Assembly: GCF_017874735.1 (NCBI RefSeq)
Contig: NZ_JAGGLV010000019.1
Location: 62,001 to 126,000, forward strand
From: Paenibacillus silagei
GTDB lineage: Bacteria; Bacillota; Bacilli; Paenibacillales; Paenibacillaceae
DNA length: 64,000 nt
Reading direction: 5' to 3'
Positions 1-7,800 of the stretch are shown here, piece after piece; the stretch's first letter is position 1, and the number at the start of each line of letters is the position of its first letter. The notes below the pieces were generated by a model. The model worked only from the letters and a program-made list of their open reading frames with translations. It was not told the origin of the DNA and made no database searches. The position numbers and the translations under genes were made by a program.

Positions 1-2
1 CC

Positions 3-1352
3 CTGCAGGCCGCAGAGAGTATGGTACATAACCTGAATACGATGTCCAGCCGCTCCGGCGGCCAGATTCCTTTTACCAGCATCAACTACGGCACCTGCAC
101 CTCCCCGGAGGGCCAGCTTGTGATCAGCTCGCTGCTGACAGCCACGATGAACGGACTGGGCAGCGGGGAGACGCCGGTGTTCCCGATTCAGATCTTCAAA
201 TGCAAGCAAGGCATCAACCAGCAGCCGGGTGACCCTAACTATGAGCTGTTCCTGAAGGCAGCGGAGTGCTCGGCGCGCAGATTGTATCCGAACTTCGCCA
301 ACCTGGACGCTCCGCTGAACATGCAGTATTACGATCCTACTGACCCGGATACCGAGTTCGCTACGATGGGCTGCCGGACCCGTGTGCTCGGCGACCGCTT
401 CGGACGCAACCATTGCTCCGGCAAAGGCAACTTGTCCTTCAATACGCTCAACCTGGTGCGTCTTGGACTGGCCCACGGCACGATAACCGGCCGCCGCCTG
501 GCTGCTGATGAAGAAGGGTTCTTCGACGACCTGAATCACTATATGGATATTGCGCTGGACGGTCTGCTGCACCGCTTCCGTATCCAGGCTTCCCAGAAGG
601 CCAAAGCCTCCGATTTCATGATGCGTGAAGGCGTCTGGGAGGGCGGCGAGCAGCTTGCCCCTGATGACAGCGTAGGCGAACTGCTGAAGCACGGCAGCCT
701 GTCGCTGGGCTTCATCGGGATGGCAGAGTGCATGAAGGCCATGTACGGCAAGCACCACGGCGAAGATATGGAGATTCACGCCAAGGCTGTAGCCATTGTC
801 CGCCACATGCGTGAATATTGCGACCGCAAGAGCGAGGAGCTTAACCTCAACATCACCTTGTTCGCAACACCGGCCGAAGGTCTCTCCGGCAAGTTCACCA
901 AGATCGACCGCAAGGTGCTCGGTTCTATCCCTGGGGTAACCGACCGTGAATACTATACGAACTCGTTTCACATTCCGGTCTACCATGAACTGAGCGCAGC
1001 CAAGAAGATCAGCCTGGAAGCCCCGTTCCATGAATATTGCAACGCCGGAGCGATCTCCTATGTCGAGCTGAACGGCAATGCCCGGAGCAACCCTGCAGCC
1101 TTCGTCAAAATCATCAAATACGCGCTGGAGCAGGATATCAGCTACTTCAGCATCAACCATCCGATTGACCGCTGCTCCGGCTGCGGCTATGAAGGGGTCA
1201 TCGGCACGAATTGCCCGACCTGCAATGCCCATGAGGATACCACGCATATCCGCCGTCTGCGCCGGGTTACCGGGTATCTGACCGGTGACTACCAGACCCG
1301 CTTCAATGCGGCCAAGCAAGCCGAGGTCCGGGACCGTGTTAAGCATCTATGA
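3..1352 (+). CDS. nrdD: anaerobic ribonucleoside-triphosphate reductase, C-terminal part (5' end outside window)
   Basis: Class III ribonucleotide reductase makes deoxynucleotides from NTPs without oxygen, using a glycyl radical. The frame is open to the window edge, so the first Met at base 21 is internal; about 450 residues of the usual 600-700 remain. Visible are the conserved core segment NHCSGKGNLSFNTLNL, a C-terminal zinc-type cluster CSGCGYEG...CPTC, and the glycyl-radical loop RRVTGYLTG, whose Gly codon is at 1272-1274, followed by the typical RFNAAKQAEVRDRVKHL ending. The stop overlaps the start of nrdG (ATGA), so the enzyme and its activase are translationally coupled. Assignment is very secure; only the missing N-terminus, with its ATP-cone region, is unseen. 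Confidence 0.97.
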   Translation: MQAAESMVHNLNTMSSRSGGQIPFTSINYGTCTSPEGQLVISSLLTATMNGLGSGETPVFPIQIFKCKQGINQQPGDPNYELFLKAAECSARRLYPNFANLDAPLNMQYYDPTDPDTEFATMGCRTRVLGDRFGRNHCSGKGNLSFNTLNLVRLGLAHGTITGRRLAADEEGFFDDLNHYMDIALDGLLHRFRIQASQKAKASDFMMREGVWEGGEQLAPDDSVGELLKHGSLSLGFIGMAECMKAMYGKHHGEDMEIHAKAVAIVRHMREYCDRKSEELNLNITLFATPAEGLSGKFTKIDRKVLGSIPGVTDREYYTNSFHIPVYHELSAAKKISLEAPFHEYCNAGAISYVELNGNARSNPAAFVKIIKYALEQDISYFSINHPIDRCSGCGYEGVIGTNCPTCNAHEDTTHIRRLRRVTGYLTGDYQTRFNAAKQAEVRDRVKHL

Positions 1353-1876
1353 ACATCTGCGGATATTACCCGGAGTCGATCAATGAAGGGGAAGGCCTGC
1401 GGGCTGTCCTCTTCATCAGCGGCTGCCGCCACCGCTGCCCGGGCTGCTTCAACCCGAAGACCTGGAACTTTAACTACGGGGAGGCCTTTACCCCGGAGCG
1501 CCGGCGGGAGATTATAGAGGAGATTGCAGGCAATCCGCTGCTGGACGGCTTGACGCTGGCGGGCGGGGACCCTTTTTTCTCGGCTGAGGAGGCTGCAGAC
1601 TTCATACACGAGCTGCGCGCCGAGCTGCCGGGCTTCCCGGTCTGGATCTATACCGGCTATACGTACGAGGAGCTTACGGCTTCCCCGGGCTCTGCGGAAT
1701 GGAAGCTGCTGGCCTTGTGCCAGGTCGTGATCGACGGACGGTTCGTCGAAGAGCTCAAAGACCTTACCCTCTCCTACCGGGGAAGCAGCAACCAGCGGAT
1801 CATCGATATTCCGGCGAGTCTGGCGGGAGATACGGTGGTACTGTGGGAGCCGGAGCTGAGCTTTCAAGGAGTATAA
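1349..1876 (+). CDS. nrdG: anaerobic ribonucleotide reductase activating protein (radical SAM)
   Basis: Radical-SAM activase that generates the glycyl radical on NrdD. The 175-residue length fits the family. The [4Fe-4S]/SAM motif CRHRCPGC (CX3CX2C) follows the N-terminal NICGYYPESINEGEGLR segment, and LAGGDPFF is the Gly-rich SAM-binding strand. The ATG overlaps the nrdD stop by 4 bases, which argues for coupled expression. A strong hairpin follows 13 bases after the stop. Confidence 0.96.
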   Translation: MNICGYYPESINEGEGLRAVLFISGCRHRCPGCFNPKTWNFNYGEAFTPERRREIIEEIAGNPLLDGLTLAGGDPFFSAEEAADFIHELRAELPGFPVWIYTGYTYEELTASPGSAEWKLLALCQVVIDGRFVEELKDLTLSYRGSSNQRIIDIPASLAGDTVVLWEPELSFQGV

Positions 1877-1889
1877 CTCCTAAATAGAC

Positions 1890-1930
1890 AAAGGCACTAA
1901 ACTCCCGCATCCGGGTGGTTTAGTGCCTTT
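1890..1930. terminator. bidirectional terminator between nrdG and the FMN reductase gene
   Basis: Perfect 13-bp stem, AAAGGCACTAAAC pairing with GTTTAGTGCCTTT, around a 15-base GC-rich loop, with T and A runs at the two ends. It lies between two convergent genes and can serve both. Confidence 0.9.
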
Positions 1931-1968
1931 TGATTGTACCGGGGGATGATCGGACCGGCAGCGTAACC

Positions 1969-2538
1969 TTATTCCGCGGCTCCTGTCTGTCCTGCCTTGC
2001 GCCCCACCTTATGCTCCGTCTCCTCCGCCAGCTCTTCCAGAACGCTGTTCAGGCGTAAACGCAGCTCTTCAGCCAGCTCAACTACGCCCTGGTCATTACG
2101 CACCGCCTGGGAGTCTACGGCGTAGACGCCGCCAAGAATGTAGCGGGCGCCAAGCACGGACAGTACCGGCTTCAGTGCATAGTCGATCGCCAGCAGATGT
2201 GCAAGACTTCCGCCCATGAAGAGCGGCAGGACGATTTTGCCGGCCAGCCCTTTTTGCGGCACCAGATCCAGGAAGGTCTTCAGTACTCCCGTGTAAGAAG
2301 CCTTATATACCGGACTGACTACGATTACCGCATCAGCTTCCGCTACGAGCCCATTCGCCTTGACGATGGCTTCGCTCTCGAATTTGGTATGGATCAGATC
2401 CTCCGCAGGCAGCTCCGCCACATTGATCCGCTCCACTTCATACCCGCGCTCCCGCAGGGCATTCTCTGCATACTCAATCACGGCATTGATCCGTGAGACC
2501 AGCGAGGGTGTTCCGTTAATTACGACTATTTTGGCCAT
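1969..2538 (-). CDS. NADPH-dependent FMN reductase, SsuE-like
   Basis: Flavodoxin-fold reductase that would supply reduced FMN to a partner monooxygenase, as SsuE does for alkanesulfonate oxidation. The N-terminus MAKIVVINGTPSLVSR matches the phosphate-binding loop (GxPxxxSR), and SPVYKASYTGVLKTFLDLVP is the family signature around the flavin site. Length (189 aa) is typical. The C-terminal 15-20 residues are charged and variable. AGAGGTG sits 6-8 bases before the ATG. No ssuABCD genes are adjacent, so the partner monooxygenase is unknown. The closest alternative is a general azoreductase/NAD(P)H-dependent FMN reductase. Confidence 0.85.
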   Translation of the reverse strand: MAKIVVINGTPSLVSRINAVIEYAENALRERGYEVERINVAELPAEDLIHTKFESEAIVKANGLVAEADAVIVVSPVYKASYTGVLKTFLDLVPQKGLAGKIVLPLFMGGSLAHLLAIDYALKPVLSVLGARYILGGVYAVDSQAVRNDQGVVELAEELRLRLNSVLEELAEETEHKVGRKAGQTGAAE

Positions 2539-2657
2539 TTCCGCACCTCTTCCGTCCGCATAATAGGATAAACCGGGCTGCTTCGCCGGGCATCAATACT
2601 TTAAATTAGTAATAATCCTAGCAGAGTACAAGGAATATTGTCAAACCCCTCTTATGC

Positions 2658-2686
2658 TTGCAAACCGCTGCCGCTCTGGTTATAAT
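2658..2686 (+). promoter_or_regulatory. sigma-A promoter of the T-box/serS transcript
   Basis: TTGCAA (2658-2663), 17-bp spacer, TATAAT (2681-2686). The predicted start near 2693 leaves a leader of about 250 bases before the serS start. Confidence 0.8.
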
Positions 2687-2692
2687 AAACGG

Positions 2693-2945
2693 CAAACCTA
2701 TATCCCGACCAGGCCAACGACCGGCATCCAACCGCGAGGCGTCTGCGACCGGAGCAGCTTCCTGTTCCCTAAGTTTACCGGGTTTCGCCCGTTACCGCGA
2801 AGACCAAAGAGGGCCTGATTCCGCGCTGCTTAGCTGCTATACGCGAATGAGGTCAACCTGGGTGGCACCGCGAGCTGACGCTCCTCGTCCCATGGATGAG
2901 GGCGTTTTTTGCGTTTTTTTACCCACACTTAAGGAGCGGATGCAG
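2693..2945 (+). promoter_or_regulatory. T-box leader controlling seryl-tRNA synthetase
   Basis: The hallmark T-box sequence GGGTGGCACCGCG lies at 2860-2872, and the stem CGCTCCTCGTCC pairing with GGATGAGGGCG plus TTTTTT (about 2879-2910) is the downstream intrinsic terminator. Known mechanism: uncharged tRNA pairs with the UGGN bulge and stabilises the antiterminator. Here the bulge reads UGGC, which fits a tRNA with discriminator G73, as in tRNA-Ser. I could not confidently place stem I or the specifier codon by eye; the GC-rich leader is rather short. A long open frame runs through it by chance. Confidence 0.88.
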
Positions 2946-4226
2946 ATGTTGGATATGAATTGGATCAGGGAGAATGAGGACCTTGTACGGAAGACGGCCG
3001 AATGGAAAAGATTGAAGTTCCCCCTGGAGGAACTTCTGGAGTGGGATGACCGGCGGCGGGAGGTACGCCGGGCCACCGAGCAGCGGCGCGCGGAGCGCAA
3101 CGCGCTGACGAAGGAGGTCGAGCGCCTGCTGCGCGGGGGCGACGTTTCGGGTGGCGAGCTGGCCAAGGAGCAGGTGCGGGTGATCAACGGCCAGCTGACT
3201 CTGCTGGAGGCGGAGCTTCTGGATGCGGAGCAGCGCTGCGGCGAGCTGCTGCTGCTCGCGCCGAATCCCGTGTCGGCGGATACGCCGATCGGGCCGGATG
3301 AGCGCGCGAATGTGGAGCTGCGGCGGCATGGCGCGCCGCCGGTTTTCGGGTTCCGCGCGCGGGACCATGTCGAGCTCGGAGAGCTGCACGACATCATCGA
3401 CCTTCCGCGCGGTGTCAAAGCCGGAGGGCCCCGCAGCTATGTGCTGAAGGGGGCCGGGCTGCTGCTGCATCTTGCCGTGCAGCGGCTGGCCCTCGATGTG
3501 CTGATGCAGCGCGGCTTCACCCCGATGGATGTGCCCGTGATCGTCCGGCCGGAAGCGCTGGAGCGGACCGGGTTCTTCCCCGGCGGCCGGGACCAGACCT
3601 ACGAGCTGACAGGCGAAAAGCGCTGGCTGGCCGGGACCTCGGAGGTGTCGCTGGTCTCTCTGTACAGCGATGAGATTCTGGAGCTGGATCAGCCGCTGCG
3701 GCTGGCCGGGATGTCGGCCTGCTTCCGCCGTGAGGTGGGTTCGGCCGGCCGCGATGTGCGCGGGCTGTACCGGGTCCACCAGTTCTCGAAGATCGAGCAG
3801 GTGGTCATGTGCAAGAACGATCCCGCAGAATCGGAGCAGATGCTCCAGGAGATTCTCGGCAATGCCGAGCATATTCTTCAGCTGCTGGAGCTGCCTTACC
3901 GGGTAGTCGCCGTCTGTAGCGGAGACATGGCGATGAAGACCCATAAGCAGTATGACATCGAGACCTGGATGCCGGGCAGAGAAGCTTACGGGGAGACCCA
4001 CTCGGCTTCCAATCTGCTCGACTTCCAGGCCCGCCGCTCGGGCATCCGCTACCGTGATGAAGACGGGCGGCTGCAATACTGCCATACCTTGAACAACACA
4101 GCGGTCGCCACGCCGCGCATTCTGATTCCGCTGCTGGAGAACCACCAGCAGGAGGACGGATCGATCTATATCCCGCAGGCGCTTCGGCCTTATATGGGCG
4201 GGGCGGAGCGGATTGAAGCCAAGTAA
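2946..4226 (+). CDS. serS: seryl-tRNA synthetase, divergent type, T-box controlled
   Basis: Class II synthetase charging tRNA-Ser. The start was set at MLDMNWIRENEDLVR, which matches the family N-terminus and lies 9 bases after AAGGAG; an ATG two codons upstream is only 3 bases from it. Residues 25-105 form the antiparallel coiled-coil tRNA arm. Motif 2 is FRREVGSAGRDVRGLYRVHQF. The usual TAEVP of the serine pocket reads TSEVSL, the usual EISSCSN reads ETHSASN, and motif 3 reads NNTAVATPR instead of NGSGLAIGR. The length (426 aa) is normal. These changes suggest a paralogue rather than the housekeeping enzyme, possibly one tolerant to serine-analogue inhibitors; that last point is inference. 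Confidence 0.93.
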   Translation: MLDMNWIRENEDLVRKTAEWKRLKFPLEELLEWDDRRREVRRATEQRRAERNALTKEVERLLRGGDVSGGELAKEQVRVINGQLTLLEAELLDAEQRCGELLLLAPNPVSADTPIGPDERANVELRRHGAPPVFGFRARDHVELGELHDIIDLPRGVKAGGPRSYVLKGAGLLLHLAVQRLALDVLMQRGFTPMDVPVIVRPEALERTGFFPGGRDQTYELTGEKRWLAGTSEVSLVSLYSDEILELDQPLRLAGMSACFRREVGSAGRDVRGLYRVHQFSKIEQVVMCKNDPAESEQMLQEILGNAEHILQLLELPYRVVAVCSGDMAMKTHKQYDIETWMPGREAYGETHSASNLLDFQARRSGIRYRDEDGRLQYCHTLNNTAVATPRILIPLLENHQQEDGSIYIPQALRPYMGGAERIEAK

Positions 4227-4338
4227 AGTAACCTACCCTTTTTCATCGACTCCCCATCCGCCCACTTCTGAGGGCATCCGGCAAAATCAGGGGCAGCAGT
4301 GCCCCTGATTTTCCCCTCTTTGAGCTTCACCCTACTTC

Positions 4339-4500
4339 CGCACCCTCCCGCCAGCATATTGTATTCGGTTTTTCGCCTACATTCGCCCACGCACCCTCCC
4401 GCCAGCATATTGTATTCGGTTTTTCGCCTACATTCACCCGCGCACCCTCCCGCTAACACATTGTATTCGGTTTTTCGCCTACATCCAGCCCGCGCACTCT
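4339..4500 (+). repeat. hairpin array 1 (3 units, 51-bp period)
   Basis: Hairpin units begin at 4360, 4411 and 4462. Each has left arm TGTATTCG, loop GTTTTT, right arm CGCCTACA (imperfect pairing), followed by about 29 bases rich in CGCACCCTCCCGCCAGCA. Because the period is a multiple of 3, spurious frames cross it. It lies between serS and the surface nuclease gene. It belongs to the same architecture as five other arrays in the window. Confidence 0.85.
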
Positions 4501-4608
4501 CCGTTTGTGTTGGATAAGGTGCGCATAGAAGAGTTGAAGGGGAAGTGGATCGATGACCATATTTTCTTTAACAACAAAAACAACAATAAACGGCACAACA
4601 AAAACAAC

Positions 4609-4652
4609 AATAAACGGCGCTTCCCTCACTAAAGAGGGAGACGCCGTTTATT
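4609..4652. terminator. strong hairpin after serS and array 1
   Basis: AATAAACGGCG pairs with CGCCGTTTATT, extended by CTTCCCTC against GAGGGAGA. The segment ACAACAATAAACGGC occurs twice in tandem just before or at the left arm (from 4579 and from 4604). The plus-strand side lacks a T run; the minus-strand side has a T-rich tail. It could be the distal serS terminator or a structural hairpin of the repeat region. The roughly 160 bases that follow, to 4812, are AT-rich with no gene seen. Confidence 0.5.
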
Positions 4653-4855
4653 AGCATATAAATAACATATAGTTTACATGATTTTCAGAAAACATAGCTT
4701 ATTTCATATAAATCACATTAAATTTTTATATATTTCAGTATTTCCAACCTTGAATTTATGCAACTTTAACAAATATTGCCGAAAAATTGCGCTAGATTCA
4801 TATTATCTCTATTATAATAGAGTACGAATGATATTTTATGGGGAGGTATACTCAC

Positions 4856-7800
4856 ATGAAACTTTCTTCACAATGCAGGAAGCCGCTTAGTCTATTCCTG
4901 GCGGTAGCATTGCTATTAACCGGGATCTTCCCGGGATTGTCCACAGGCTCCGGGACGGCCTCGGCAGAGCCGATTATAGCAGCCGATAGGGTTGCGGCTA
5001 CTACGGCCACCCAAGCTCCCCCGGTTACTGCATCTCCTGCTTCGGGTACTAAGATCGCTACAGGGTCAAAGATTACTTTAAACACCTCTGTAACAGCAAG
5101 CGTGTACTACAGCGTCTACGCCAACAAGAGTACTACAGCAGAAGTGGCAGACCAGTTGTATACTGCCCCAATCACCGTTCACTCCGATATTACCTCGCTT
5201 AAGATTACAGCTTATGCCTTATTACCCGATTCTGAGAAAGGTTCAACATCCACTTTTGAATACAGCGTCGCGCCTGCACTGGCAGGTCTGAAGATTAACC
5301 AGATTCAAGGTGCAGGACATAGCTCCCCTTACGCGGACAAGATGGTCACTGACATCAAAGGAATTGTTACCTACATCAAGGATGCGGACAGCTTCTACAT
5401 CCAATCAGCAGCCACTGATATGGATACTGATATCAAGACCTCGGAAGCCATTCAAATCTATCAGAAGGGAAAAAGCAGTGCTGTTAAACCAGGCGATGCT
5501 GTCACGGTAGACGGAATTGTCAAGGAATTTGGCCGCACCGGACAATTATCTACCACACAGATTACCGCCAGCCAGACCACGGTTGTCAGCAGCGATAATC
5601 CGCTTCCGGCCCCAACCCTGCTGGGCACTGGCGGACGCCTCATCCCAACGGCTGTAATCGACGATGATGGCCTGGATCCGGCCAAGTTCGAGCCAGCCAC
5701 AGATGCCATAGACTTCTATGAGAGTCTGGAAGGCATGCGGCTGGAGATTGCCAAGCCGACCACTGTTGGCCCGGCAGTCTACTATGCTTCCAGCAGTACT
5801 TTTGAAATCCCAGTGGTGACCGTCAACGGTACGGGCAACACGACTGAAGTGACTTCCCCCGCGGGTGGGCTGGTACTGACGGGTGCCGACTTTAACCCGC
5901 AGCGCCTGATTCTCTCGGTGAAGACCGCTCCGGTACTCACTACAGGACAACAATTTTTAGGCAATGTCACCGGTATTCTGACCTATGATTACGGCAAATT
6001 CCTGATTTCTACGGAAACAGACGGCCTGCCGGATGTCTCCCCAAGCAAGCTGAAGAGAGAAGTGACCTCGCTCTCCCCGGGAGATACGGATAAGCTGAAC
6101 ATCGCTTCTTTTAACATTGAGAACTTCTCCCAGCATAATGATCCTGCCAAAATCGCCAATGTCGCCAAAGATATCGTGGTCAATCTGAAAACACCCGATA
6201 TTATCGGGCTGACAGAAGTGCAGGATAATGATGGAACCGGCAAAGGCGGAACGGATGCCAGCGAGAGCTACACAGCGCTGATTGCCGCCATTAAAGCTAT
6301 TGACAGCGGTGCATCTGACTACCGCTACACGGATATCGCACCGCTGAACAACCAGGATGGCGGCGTTCCGGACGGCAATATCCGCTCCGGCTTCCTATAC
6401 AATATGAACCGCGTCTCGCTGAAGCCGGGTACACCTGGTAATGCTACTGACGCTGTAAGCTATACCGCCGGTTCCGGCCTCAGCCTGAATCCGGGCCGCA
6501 TTGATCCGGGCAATGAGGCCTTCAAGGAGTCGCGCAAGCCGCTGGCTGCCGAGTTCCTTTTCGGGGGCAAAGAAATCATCGTGATTGCTAATCACTTCAA
6601 CTCCAAGAGCAGCGACAACTACCTGTTCGGTTCGGTTCAGCCTCCGGTCTTCTCGACTGAAGTGCAGCGGGCCAAGATCGCCAAGGTGGTAGGCAGCTTC
6701 GCTGAGGATGTGCTTCAGAAGAACCCCGAGGCCAATCTTGTCGTGCTCGGCGATCTGAATGACTTCCAGTTCTCAGACACGCTTAATATCCTCAAGGGCA
6801 GTGCACTTACGAACCTTGTAAATACCCTGCCGCTGAATGAACGGTATTCCTACAACTTCCAGGGCAACTCCCAGACGCTGGATCATATCCTCGTCAATAA
6901 CCGGCTTGCTTCTGCCAGCAAGCTTGATATCGTGCATATTAATGCCGATTTTGCAGATCCGGGAGATTATCCGAAAGGCACTGTATCTGATGCCGACGGC
7001 ATCCGGATCAGTGACCATGATCCGCTGCTCGCACAGATTAACTTCGGTACTACAGATTTCAATCTGCGTGTCCTGCATACGAACGATACCCATAGCCATC
7101 TGGAGAATATCACCAAGCGGACCTCAGCCATCAGCAGCGAGCGGACAGGCAATACGGTGCTGCTGGATGCGGGTGACGTCTTCTCCGGAACCCTGTATTT
7201 CAACCAGTTCAAGGGTCAGGCAGACATCAAGTTCATGAATAATATCGGCTATGATGCGATGACCTTCGGCAATCATGAGTTTGATATGAATAAGGAGAAT
7301 CCGGAAATCCTGCGGAATTTCGTGACGGCGGCCAAGTTCCCTTTTGCCAGCTCCAATATTGATTTCACTACGAAGAACAGTGAGCTTGCCGATCTCTATC
7401 ACGAGATGACTGGTATTCTTGAGACGGATGAGTCCAAAAGCACCGCCAAAGACGGTCATATCTATCCTTCCGTCATCAAGGACGTATATGGAGAGAAGAT
7501 CGGAATCTTCGGCTTGACGACTGAGGATACTGTAGGCCTCGCGTCTCCCGGCGACAAGATTATTTTCAAGGATCATGTAGAAAGCGCGAAGCGGACCGTC
7601 CAGGCGCTTGAAGCCCAGGGCATCAACAAGATTATCGCCGTCACCCATCTGGGGTACACCGTGGATCAGGAGTTGGCCAAGGCCGTTCCGGGGATCGACA
7701 TTATCGTTGGCGGACATTCCCACACGAAGATCGATAACCCGCCAACTCCTGTGGTGATTGCAGGGACGGACAAGAAGGTCCTGATTGTGCAGACCGGCGA

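Noticed and set aside
2658..2945. N-terminal extension of the seryl-tRNA synthetase by about 96 codons
   Set aside because: This stretch is the promoter and T-box leader; the enzyme's N-terminus and ribosome binding site are at 2931-2946.
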